Below are positions 14,611 through 26,600 of a DNA stretch of 32,441 bases, piece by piece. The position numbers and the translations under genes are program-made. The notes below the pieces were generated by a model, which saw only the letters and a list, made by a program, of their open reading frames with translations, made no database searches and was not told the DNA's origin. The stretch is from positions 1-32,441 of the forward strand of contig NAVB01000382.1 in the NCBI GenBank assembly GCA_002179805.1, read 5' to 3'. How positions within the stretch are numbered: position 1 is the stretch's first letter; every line of letters begins with the position of its first letter. Origin of the DNA: Acanthamoeba lenticulata (taxonomy: Eukaryota > Discosea > Longamoebia > Acanthamoebidae).

Positions 14611-17600
14611 TGGGCGAGGGCGAGGGCGAGTTCGAGGGCGTGACAGAGGTTGACGGCGAGTTCGAGGGCGTGACGGAGGCCGAGGGCGAGTTCGAGGGCG
14701 TGAAAGAAGGAGAGAGCGTCACCGTGGGTGTAATCGAGGGCGTGGGTGAGTTCGAGGGAGTGTTGGTGGGAGTGCTGGAGCGCGTTGGTGTCGGGGTGCG
14801 CGTGGGCGAGCGCGTGGGCGAGCGAGTGGGCGTAGTTGAGGGCGAGATCGAAGGAGTCGGCGTGGTAGTAGGCGTGACAGTGCGCGTGGGTGACCTGGAG
14901 GGGCTTGGCGAGGCCGTAGACGTCGGCGAGGCGGTGCTTGACGCCGAGCTCGACGGACTGGGTGAAGGCGAGCTCGACGGGCTGCTCGATGGTGAGTTCG
15001 ACGGTGTGGGCGAGGCGACAACGGTGACCACATCGTTGAGTGCCCACGTGACTGCTTCTTCCTCGCGCTGCTCGAGGTCGCGCTTGCCGCCGCCGCTTGC
15101 GTAGGTCACGAACAGCAACGTGCTCGTCGAGCTCGTCGCCGTCACCGTGAAGTTGCGCGGAGCCGGATTGCTCGCGTCGGGGTCCGATGAGTTGAGCGAC
15201 AGGAGCAGCGTCGCGTCCCAGTAGGCCTCGAACCGCTCCGGCAGGGCGCGCTTCTTGGACGTGAGGTAGGCCGAGAAGGCGATGGAGTAGGTCTGGCCTG
15301 GCGTCGTGTTGATGGTTTGGCTGAGCGAGCCCGCGCCCATGAAGCCCGCGTAGGCCGACGGCCCGCTTCCGAGAATGGCCACCGAGCCGTTGGCACTCCA
15401 CAAAGCCAGCCCGTTGCTGAAACCGCCATTGACGATGAGACCGACAAACGGCGATGGCGACGGGCTGCTCGAGGGCGAGTTGGACGGCGTCGTTGACGGC
15501 GAGTTGGATGGCGTGCTTGACGCCGAGCTTGACGGACTGGGTGAGGGCGTGTTCGACGGGGACGCCACAGTACCGCCAGCATCCACCATGCACACAGCGC
15601 GAGCCGAGTTCCCGCAGCTCCAGTCGTTGAACCGCCCGTCGAGGTAGCCCCAGTGCGCGCAGTACTCGCCGGCGTTGTAGCCGTCGGGATTGTTCGGCAG
15701 CCAGATGTCGGCCGCCGAGCTGCGCGCAAAGGTCGGATCCTCGCCGTTGGCGAACTGCCAGCAGCACGACCGGTTGAAGCCGCCTGGCGGGTCGGCGTAC
15801 AGGCCCGACCAGCAGAAGTCGGCTCCGCTTCCGCCGCCGCTGGGGCACAGGGCCTTGGCTGTGTCGTATTCGGCCTGCGTCTGGAAGGCGGCCAGCACGG
15901 CACCAGAGGCCTTGGTGCCACATCGCGTGCTCCACCCGCTGAAGGTGTCGAGCTCTGTGAACAGCTTGTAGCACCGCTGCGTGGCTCCTGCTGACGCCGG
16001 CGGCGCGATGCTCCACGATGGGTCGGGGCAGGAGAAAGCCCGCGAAGGCGAAGGGCTGGGCGAGGGGGTCGGTGTCGGGGTGAACACCGAGTACGCGCCC
16101 ACGGCGCAAATGGCGCGAGCCGAGTTCCCGCAGCTCCAGTCGTTGAACCGCCCGTCGAGGTAGCCCCAGTGCGCGCAGTACTCGCCGATGTTGTAACCGT
16201 CGGGATTGTTCGGCAGCCAGATGTCGGCCGCCGGGCTGCGCGCAAAGGTCGGGTCCTCGCCGTTGGCGAACTGCCAGCAGCATGACCGGTTGAAGCCGCC
16301 CGGCGGGTCGGCGTACAGGCCCGACCAGCAGAAGTCGGCTCCGCTTCCGCCGCCGCTGGGGCACAGGGCCTTGGCTGTGTCGTACTCGGCCTGCGTCTGG
16401 AAGGCGGCCAGGTAGGCGCCTGGAGCCTTGGTGCCGCACCGCGTGCTCCACCCGCTGAAGGTGTCGAGCTCTGTGAACAGCTTGTAGCACCGCGGCGTGG
16501 CTCCGGCTGAGACTGGAGGAGCCATGGCCCACGACGAGTCGGGGCAGAACACGCTCGCCGAAGGCGAAGGACTTGGCGTGGGGGTCGGTGTCGGGCTAAA
16601 GACCGAGTACGCGCCCACGGCGCAAATGGCGCGAGCCGAGTTCTGACAGATCCAATCGTTGAAGCGTCCGTCGAGATAGCCCCAGTGTGCGCAGTACTCG
16701 CCGATGTTGTAACCGTCGGGATTGTTCGGCAGCCAGATGTCGGCTGCCGGGCTGCGCGCAAAGGTCGGGTCCTCGCCGTTGGCGAACTGCCAGCAGCACG
16801 ACCGGTTGAAGCCGCCTGGCGGGTCGGCGTACAGGCCTGACCAGCAGAAGTCGGCTCCGCTTCCGCCGCCGCTGGGGCACAGGGCCTTGGCCGTGTCGTA
16901 CTCGGCCTGCGTCTGGAAGGCGGCCAGGTAGGCGCCCGGGGCCTTGGTGCCGCACCGCGTGCTCCACCCGCTGAAGGTGTCGAGCTCTGTGAACAGCTTG
17001 TAGCACCGCGGCGTGGCTCCGGCTGAGACTGGAGGAGCCATGGCCCACGACGAGTCGGGGCAATACGCGACCGGCGTCGGCGAGGCTGACGGCGAAGGCG
17101 TCGTCGACGGCGATGACGTGCTTGACGGCGACGGTGTGTTGGATGGCGACGGCGTTGGTGATGGCGTGATTGACGGTGTGTTGGATGGCGAGCGCGTGAT
17201 TGACGGCGACGGCGTGTTTGATGTGCTCGGCGACGGTGACACCGTGCTAGACGGTGAGCTTAAAGGGCTCGATGAAGGTGTGCTCGACGGTGAGCTGGAA
17301 GGCGTGTTTGAAGGCGAGTTGGACGGCGTGCTCGACGGGCTTGACGAGGGCGTGCTTGACGGCGAGCTCGACGGTGTGGTTGTTGGTGACGGGGTGATGG
17401 ACGGTGTGCCAGACGGCGAGTTCGATGGTGTGCCTGAGGGCGAGTTGGACGGCGTGCTCGACGGCGAGTTCGATGGTGTTGTTGAGGGCGAGTTGGATGG
17501 CGTGCTTGACGGGCTTGACGAGGGCGTGTTTGTGGGTGAGTTGGACGGCGTGGTAGACGGTGAGCTAGATGGCGTGCTTGACGGCGAGTTGGACGATGTG

Positions 17601-20600
17601 CTCGACGGAGAGGCCGATGGCGTACTAGACGGCGAACTAGATGGGCTCGTTGAGGGCGTGCTCGACAGCGAGGAGGAAGGCGAGCTTGACGGTGAAGTCG
17701 ACGGGCTTGACGAGGCTGTGCTCGAAGGTGAGCTTGACGGTGTGCTCGATGGACTTGTTGAAGGCGTGATCGAGGGCGAGCTGGATGGCGTGTTCGAGGG
17801 CGAGTTCGACGATGAGGGCGACGACGTGCTCGACGGCGTGGGAGTGCTCGATGGCGAGTTTGATGGTGTGCTTGATGGTGAGCTGGATGGTGTAGTCGAG
17901 GGCGAGTTGGACGGCGTGCTCGAAGGTGAGTTCGATGGTGTGCTCGACGGTGTGTTGGACGGCGAGCTGGATGGTGTAGTCGAGGGCGAGTTGGACGGCG
18001 TGCTCGAAGGTGAGTTCGATGGTGTGCTTGACGGCGAGCTGGATGGTGTGATAGACGGCGAGTTGGACGGTGTGCTTGACGGAGAGCTGGACGGCGTGGT
18101 CGATGGCGAGCTCGAGGGCGAGGTGGACGGGCTGCTCGACGGCGAGCTCGATGGGCTGTTAGATGGTGAGCTGGATGGCGTGCTTGACGGCGAGTTGGAA
18201 GGCGTGCTCGACGGCGAGCTCGATGGGCTGTTGGATGGTGAGCTGGACGGCGTGGTTGATGGCGAGTTGGAAGGCGTGCTCGACGGCGAGTTAGATGGCG
18301 TGGGCGACGGTGAGTTGGATGGTGTGCTCGACGGCGTGTTAGACGGCGTGCTCGAAGGCGAGCTGGACGGCGTCCCCGACGGCGTGCTCGAAGGTGTGGG
18401 CGAGGGCGAGGCGACAACAGCGGACACATCATCGAGTGCCCACGTGACTGTTCCAACGCCGCGCTGCTCGAGGTCGCGCTTGCCGCCGCCGCTTGCGTAG
18501 GTCACGAACAGCAACGTGCTCGTCGAGCTCGTCGCCGTCACCGTGAAGTTGCGCGGAGCCGGATTGCTCGCGTCGGGGTCCGATGAGTTGAGCGACAGGA
18601 GCAGCGTCGCGTCCCAGTAGGCCTCGAACCGCTCCGGCAGGGCGCGCTTCTTGGACGTGAGGTAGGCCGAGAAGGTGATGGAATAGGTCTGGCCTGGCGT
18701 CGTGGTGCTGGTTTGGCTGAGCGAGCCCGCGCCTGTGAAGCCCGCGTAGGCCGACGGCCCGCTTCCGAGAATGGCCACCGAGCCGTTGGCACTCCACGAG
18801 TACAGGCCGCTGCTGAAATCGCCATTGACGACGAAACCGACAAACGGCGACGGAGACGGCGAGCTGCTGGGACTTGCGCTCGGCGAAGGTGAGTTGGAAG
18901 GACTCGGCGAAGGAGGGACGGATGAGCTCGGTGAGGGCGTGTTGGACGGCGATGCTGTTGGTGAAGGCGAAGGCGTGTTGGACGGGCTTCGTGAGGGCGT
19001 GCTCGAAGGCGAGTTGGACGAGCTTGGCGACGATGAGCTCGATGGGCTGCTCGACGGTGAGCTCGATGGAGAGTTGGACGGGGAGTTGGACGGCGTGCTT
19101 GACGACGAGCTCGACGGACTGGGTGAAGGCGAGCGCGACGGTGAGCTCGATGGTGAGTTCGACGGCGAGCTCGATGGGCTGTTGGAAGGTGAGCTTGACG
19201 GCGAGTTGGGCGGACTGCTCGACGGCGAGCTGGACGGTGTGCTCGACGGACTGCTCGATGGCGAGTTGGACGGTGTGCTCGATGGCGAGCTCGACGGACT
19301 GCTCGATGGTGAGTTGGACGGTGTGCTCGATGGCGAGCTCGACGGGCTGCTCGATGGTGAGCTCGATGGAGAGTTGGACGGTGTGCTCGACGGCGAGTTG
19401 GATGGCGTGGTCGATGGCGAGTTCGAAGGTGTGCTCGATGGCGAGCTCGACGGACTGCTCGATGGTGAGCTCGATGGTGAGTTGGAGGGCGTGCTCGACG
19501 GCGAGCTCGATGGTGAGTTGGAGGGCGTGCTCGACGGCGAGCTCGACGGGGAGTTGGAGGGCGTGCTCGACGGCGAGTTGGACGGACTGGTCGAAGGCGA
19601 GTTGGACGGCGTGCTCGACGGCGAGCTCGACGGCGAGTTGGACGGTGAGTTGGACGGTGTGCTCGACGGCGAGTTGGACGGCGTGCTCGACGGGGAGCTC
19701 GACGGACTGCTCGATGGTGTGTTGGACGGTGTGCTTGACGGCGAGTTGGATGGAGTGCTCGACGGTGAGCTCGACGGCGAGTTGGAGGGCGTGCTCGACG
19801 GCGAGTTGGACGGACTGGTCGAAGGCGAGTTGGACGGTGTGCTCGACGGCGAGCTCGACGGACTGCTCGTTGGCGAGTTGGACGGCGTGGTCGACGGGGA
19901 GTTCGACGGACTGCTCGATGGCGAGCTGGTGGGCGAGTTGGACGGCGAGCTCGATGGGCTGTTCGATGGTGAGCCGGATGGCGTGCTTGACGGCGTGTTG
20001 GACGGCGTGGTCGATGGCGTGTTCGACGGTGAGTGCGACGGTGAGCCGGAGGGCGAGCTGGAAGGCGAGTTGGACGGGCTGCTCGACGGCGAGCTCGATG
20101 GGCTGTTGGATGGTGAGCTGGATGGCGTGCTCGAAGGCGAGTTGGATGGCGTGCTCGACGGCGAGCTCGATGGGCTGTTGGATGGTGAGCTGGATGGAGT
20201 GATTGACGGTGAATTGGAGGGCGTGTTCGAAGGCGAGTTGGATGGTGTGCTCGACGAAGTGCTCGACGGGCTTGACGAGGGCGTGCTCGAGGGCGAGTTG
20301 GAAGGTGTGCTCGACGGTGTGTTGGATGGCGTGCTCGACGGCGAGTTGGACGGGCTGCTCGACGGCGAGCTCGATGGGCTGGTCGATGGCGAGCTGGAGG
20401 GCGAGTTGGACGGCGAGCTCGATGGGCTGTTCGATGGTGAGCTGGATGGCGTGCTTGATGGTGAGTTGGAGGGCGTGCTCGAGGGCGAGTTGGATGGCGT
20501 GCTCGACGGTGTGTTGGACGGCGTGCTTGAAGGCGTGTTGGACGGCGAATTGGACGGCGTGGTCGAAGGCGAGTTGGAAGGTGTGCTCGACGGCGAGTTG

Positions 20601-23600
20601 GACGGCGTGGTCGAAGGCGAGTTCGACGGTGTGCCCGAGGGCGAATTGGATGGAGAGGTTGACGGCGAGTTGGACGGCGTGCTCGACGGTGTGTTTGACG
20701 GTGAGCTGGAGGGCGTGTTGGATGGTGTGCTCGAGGGCGAGTTGGACGGCGTGCTCGACGATGAGCTCGATGGGCTTGATGAGGGCGTGCTCGAGGGCGT
20801 GCTGGACGGCGTGCTCGATGGCGAGCTGGACGGCGAGCTTGAAGGCGTGTTCGACGGAGAAGGCGAGCCAGACGGCGTGCGTGAGGGCGAGGCCGTCGAC
20901 GATGGTGATGCCGACGGTGTCGACGATGGCGACACGGTGCTCGATGGTGATGGCGTGTTCGACGCCGATGCCGATGCCGTGGTCGACGCCGATGGTGTGC
21001 CTGACGGCGAGTTAGTGCTTGACGACGACGGCGACGGTGTGGTCGACGGTGAGGGCGTGTGGGACGGAGATGCCGATGGCGACTGGGACGGCGAAGGCGT
21101 GCGCGACGGTGAGGGCGAGTTGGACGGCGAAGCTGACGGTGAGTTCGACGGTGATGGGCTGTTCGACGGCGAGGCTGTGGTCGATGGTGATACTGTCGGT
21201 GACGTTGACGGTGAGGCCGTATTGGACGGACTCGGTGAGGCCGTGGGCGAATTGGATGGCGTGGTCGATGGCGTGTTGGACGGTGTGCCCGACGGCGAGC
21301 TGGATGGCGTGCTCGACGGCGAGTTGGATGGGCTGTTGGAAGGCGTGCTGGATGGCGTGCTCGACGGCGTGCTCGATGGAGAGTTGGACGGTGTAGTTGA
21401 GGGCAAGTTGGACGGCGAGCTCGATGGCGAGTTGGAGGGCGTGCTCGACGGCGAGTTAGATGGCGTGCTCGACGGCGTGCTCGATGGGGTTGGCGAGGCC
21501 GTGCTCGACGGTGAGCTGGAAGGTGTACTCGACGGTGAGCTGGATGGGCTTGCCGAGGGTGTGCTCGAGGGGCTGTTAGCCGGTGTGTTCGAGGGCGAGT
21601 TGGAGGGCGTGCTTGACGGCGAGTTGGACGGTGTGCTCGAAGGAGAGCTGGACGGGCTTGGTGAGGGCGTGCCCGAGGGCGTACTCGACGGCGAGTTGGA
21701 TGGTGTGCTTGACGGCGAGTTAGATGGCGACAGTGTGGGCGACGGCGTGGGTGAGTTGGATGGTGTGCTTGACGGCGAGTTAGATGGCGACAGTGTGGGC
21801 GACGGCGTGGGTGAGTTGGATGGTGTGGTCGAGGGCGAGTTGGATGGCGAGCTCGACGGTGAGGGCGACGACGTGCTCGACGGCGTGGCCGTGCTCGATG
21901 GCGATACCGAAGGTGAGGGCGTGCTCGACGGCGAGCTAGAAGGGCTTGACGAGGGCGTACTCGACGGCGAGTTGGATGGTGTGCTTGACGGCGAGTTAGA
22001 TGGCGACAGTGTGGGCGACGGCGTGGGTGAGTTGGATGGTGTGGTCGAGGGCGAGTTGGATGGCGAGCTTGACGGCGAGCTGGAGGGCGTGCTCGACGGC
22101 GAGCTAGAAGGGCTTGACGAGGGCGTGCTCGACGGCGAGTTGGATGGTGTGGTCGAAGGCGAGTTGGACGGTGTGCTCGATGGTGAGCTGGATGGTGTGC
22201 TCGATGGTGAGCTGGACGGCGTGCTTGATGCTGACGGCGAAGCAGACACCGTGCTCGACGGTGAAGGTGTGCCGCTTGAGGAGCCCGATGGTGACGGCGT
22301 ACTGCTTGCCGTGCTTGACGGCGACGCTGACGATGTGGGCGTCGTCGATGGCGATGACGAGCTCGACGGTGAAGGTGACGGCGAGGCCGTGCTAGACGCC
22401 GACGGCGTGGTTGACGCTGAGGGCGAGCTTGACGGCGTGCTCGACGGCGATGCTGACGGTGAAGACGTCGTCGACGGCGAAGGCGAGTTGGACGGCGACG
22501 GTGACGGCGTGTTGGACGGCGAGGGCGAGCTCGACGAGGCAGGCGAAGAAGAGCTCGATGGTGTGGCGGACGAGGAAGGCGAGCCTGATGGCGATGCCGA
22601 AGGTGAGGGCGTGCTCGATGGAGACCTGGACGAGCTTGACGAGGGCGTGCTCGAGGGCGAGTTGGACGGCGTGATTGATGGTGTGTTGGACGGTGTTGTT
22701 GATGGCGAGTTAGATGGCGTGCTCGACGGCGAGTTCGACGGTGTGCCTGATGGTGAGCTGGATGGCGTGGTCGAGGGCGAGCTGGACGGGGTGCTTGACG
22801 GTGAGCTCGACGGGCTGTTGGGTGGTGAGCTCGAGGGCGAGTTGGACGGGCTGGTCGATGGTGAGTTCGACGGCGAGCTCAATGGGCTTGTCGATGGTGA
22901 GCTCGACGGACTGCTCGATGGCGAGTTGGACGGTGAGTTGGATGGCGTGGTCGACGGCGAGTTGGGCGGACTGCTCGATGGCGAGCTGGACGGCGAGCTG
23001 GACGGCGATGGTGTGCTGGACGGAGAAGGAACAGCCGGCGAGGGCGAGGGCGAGGGCGAGGGCGAGGGCGAGGGCGAGGGCGAGGGCGAGGGCGAGGGCG
23101 AGGGCGACGAGACGCTGGAGGAGACGTTGTCAAGTGCCCACAGGGCATCACCTCGAGGTACGAGGTCGCGCTTGCCTGGTTCGTCGATCGCAGTGAAGAG
23201 CAGCGTGCTGCTGGAGCTCGTGGCGGTGACCGTGAAGGTGCGCGGGGCGGTGTTGGTGGCGTCGGGGTCCGACGAAACGATCGAGAGAAGCACCGTCGAA
23301 TCCCATTGCACTGTGATCCTGTCCGGCAGGGCGCGCTTTTCGGGGGATGAGAGGAAGAGCGAAAAGGTGATGGTGTAGGTCTGGCCCGGCGTCGTCGATA
23401 GGACTTGGCTGAGCGAGCCCGGACCGGGGAAGCCGGCGAAGGCCGAAGCCCCGCTGCCGTAGACAGCCGTGCTGCCGGTGGTGGTCCACGAGGCCAGCCC
23501 GTCGCTGAAATCGCCGTTGACGATGAAGCCGACAAATGGCGACGGAGACGGCGATGGGCTGCTCGTGGGTGAGTTCGATGAGCTCGGCGATGGCGTTCTC

Positions 23601-26600
23601 GACTGTGTGCTGGACGCACTGGCCGATGGAGAGCTCGATGGCGAGTTGGACGCTGTGCTTGACGGCGAAGGCGTGTTGCTTGGTGAGCCCGAGGGCGACT
23701 GTGTGCTTGATGCACTGGCCGATGGAGAGCTCGACGGCGAGTTGGATGGTGTGCTCGACGGCGAGGGCGTGTTGCTTGGTGAGCCCGAGGGCGACTTGGA
23801 CGGACTGCTCGACGGCGAGCCGGACGGGCTGGTCGATGGCGTGCTGGTGGGAGAGTTGGACGGCGAGCTCGACGGCGTGCTCGACGGGGAGCTCGACGGG
23901 CTGTTGGGTGGTGAGCTCGACGGCGAGTTGGACGGCGTGGTCGACGGCGAGTTGGATGGCGTGGTCGACGGTGAGCTCGAGGGGCTGGTCGATGGCGAGC
24001 TGGTGGGCGAGTTGGACGGCGTGCTCGACGGCGAGGGCGTGTTGCTTGGTGAGCTCGACGGCGAGTTGGACGGCGAGCTCGACGGCGAATTGGAAGGTGT
24101 GCTCAACGGCGAATAGGATGGCGAGCGTGACGGCGAGTTGGACGGCGTGCTCGACGCTGAGCTGGACGGCGTGGTCGAGGGTGAGTTGGACGGCGTGGTC
24201 AACGGCGAGTTGGACGGCGTGCTCGATGGAGAAGGCGAGTTGGATGGCGTGTTCGATGGCGAGCTGGAGGGCGTGTTCGAGGGCGAGTTGGACGGCGTGC
24301 TCGACGGCGAGCCGGACGGTGTGCTCGACGGGGAGCTCGACGGACTGCTCGATGGCGAGTTGGACGGTGAGCTCGACGGCGAGTTGGGCGGACTGCTCGA
24401 GGGCGAGCTGGAGGGCGTGCTCGAGGGCGAGTTGGACGGCGTGCTCGACGGCGAAGGCGAGTTGGATGGCGTGTTCGATGGAGAAGGCGAGCCAGACGGC
24501 GTGCGTGAGGGCGAGGCCGTCGACGATGGTGATGCCGACGGTGTCGACGATGGCGACACGGTGCTCGATGGTGATGGCGTGTTCGACGCCGATGCCGATG
24601 CCGTGGTCGACGCCGATGGTGTGCCTGACGGCGAGTTAGTGCTTGACGGCGACGGCGACGGTGTGGTCGACGGTGAGGGCGTGTGGGACGGAGATGCCGA
24701 TGGCGACTGGGACGGCGAAGGCGTGCGCGACGGTGAGGGCGAGTTGGACGGCGAAGCTGACGGTGTACTCGACGGTGATGGGCTGTTCGATGGCGAGGCT
24801 GTGGTCGATGGTGATACTGTCGGTGAAGCCGTGGTGGAAGGCGATGCTGTCGATGAGGGCGAAGGAGTGTTGGACGGTGTGATCGAGGGCGAGCTCGACG
24901 GCGTGACTGAGGGCGAGTTGGAGGGCGTGCTCGACGGCGAGCTTGATGGTGAGTTGGACGGTGTGCCTGAGGGCGAGCTCGACGGCGTGCTCGAGGGCGA
25001 GTTGGACGGCGTGGTCGAAGGCGAGCTCGACGGTGTGCCTGAGGGCGAGTTAGATGGCGTGCTCGAGGGCGAGCTGGACGGTGTGCCTGAGGGCGACGGC
25101 GAGCTGGACGGCGTGCTCGAGGGCGAGCTGGACGGTGTGCCTGAGGGCGAGTTGGATGGCGTGCTCGACGGCGAGCTAGAAGGCGTGGTAGAGGGCGAGC
25201 TGGACGGCGTGCTCGACGGCGAGCTCGATGGGGAGGCCGTGCTCGACGCTGATGATGACGGCGAGGGCGTCCTCGATGACGTTGGTGAGCTCGACGGTGA
25301 AGGTGACGGCGAGCTCGATGGAGATGGCGTGCCTGACGGCGAAGCCGACGGTGTGGTTGAGGCTGACGGTGAGGTCGACGGCGAATTGGAAGGTGTGCTC
25401 GACGGCGAGTTGGATGGCGAGCTTGACGGGGAGTTGGACGGTGTGCTAGATGGTGTGTTCGACGGTGTGCTCGATGGCGAAGCCGTGTTGGACGGCGAAG
25501 GCGTGCTTGATGGTGATGAGGACGGCGTGTTGGAAGCAGAAGGCGAGCTTGATGGCGTCTGCGAGGCCGACGAAGAAGGCGATGGCGTTGCCGATGGCGA
25601 GGGCGTGCTCGACGGCGTAGGTGAGGCCGTGCTCGAGGGCGACGGCGTGCTTGACGGCGACGGCGTGCTCGACGGCGACGCGGAAGGCGTGGTCGACGCT
25701 GAGGGGGAGCTTGACGGCGTCTGCGAGGCCGATGCCGAGGGTGAGGGCGTTGTCGATGACGACGGTGTGCTTGACAGCGTTGGCGAGGGAGTGCTCGAAG
25801 GAGAGGCCGTGCTTGACGGCGACGCTGAGTTCGACGGCGTAGCTGACGGCGTGCTCGAGGGCGTGCACGATGGTGAGCTGGATGGGCTTGGCGAGGACGT
25901 GCTCGACGATGACGGCGAAGGCGATGGCGTAGACGAGGGTGTGCCCGACGATGAGGGCGTCGGGCTGGGCGACGGCGACATGCTTGGAGTCGACGAGGGC
26001 GAGGGCGTGCTGCTTGCCGTGCTCGACGGTGAAGGTGAGCTCGTCGGTGATGGCGAGCTGCTTGCCGTGCTTGACGGTGAGGGAGGAGCAGCGTTTATCA
26101 TACAAATGGCGCGAGCTGAGTTCCCGCAGCTCCAGTCGTTGAAGCGACCGTCGAGATAGCCCCAGTGTGCGCAGTACTCGCCGATGTTGTAACCGTCGGG
26201 ATTGTTTGACAGCCAGATGTCGGCCGCCGGGCTGCGCGCAAAGGTCGGATCCTCGCCGTTGGCGAACTGCCAGCAGCACGACCGGTTGAAGCCGCCCGGC
26301 GGGTCGGCGTACAGGCCCGACCAGCAGAAGTCGGCTCCGCTTCCGCCGCCGCTGGGGCACAGGGCCTTGGCTGTGTCGTACTCGGCCTGCGTCTGGAAGG
26401 CGGCCAGCACGGCACCAGAGGCCTTGGTGCCGCATCGCGTGCTCCACCCGCTGAAGGTGTCGAGCTCTGTGAACAGCTTGTAGCACCGCTGCGTGGCTCC
26501 TGCTGACGCCGGCGGCGCAAGGCTCCACGACGAGTCGGGGCAGAACACGCTCGGCGAAGGCGAAGGGCTGAGCGTGGGGCTCGGTGTCGGGCTAAAGACC

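Larger units (their letters stand above)
18847..23039 (-). repeat. Ser/Pro/Thr linker 3, the longest
   Basis: About 1400 residues, mostly alternating PSST, PSNS, PSSS and PSTT units, so that the DNA has 12- and 24-bp periodicity. It contains an exact 60-bp tandem repeat (21691-21827, third copy near 21970-22047) and one copy of the 355-bp segment. All frames of the opposite strand are largely free of stops because TCA, TTA and CTA codons are rare on the sense strand. Confidence 0.85.

Noticed and set aside
14055..17063. Cys-poor His/Arg-rich frames over the lectin-like triplet B
   Set aside because: Alternate-frame shadows without conserved features.
23140..23165. LVPRG in jelly roll 1, like a thrombin cleavage site
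   Set aside because: Single short match in a lysine/arginine-containing loop; coincidence is enough.
18771..23378. 1535-codon open frame on the plus strand (Gly-Glu-Leu-Asp repeats)
   Set aside because: It is the antisense image of the PSxx linker codons and runs on into the jelly-roll antisense without domain boundaries; the minus frame encodes recognisable modules.
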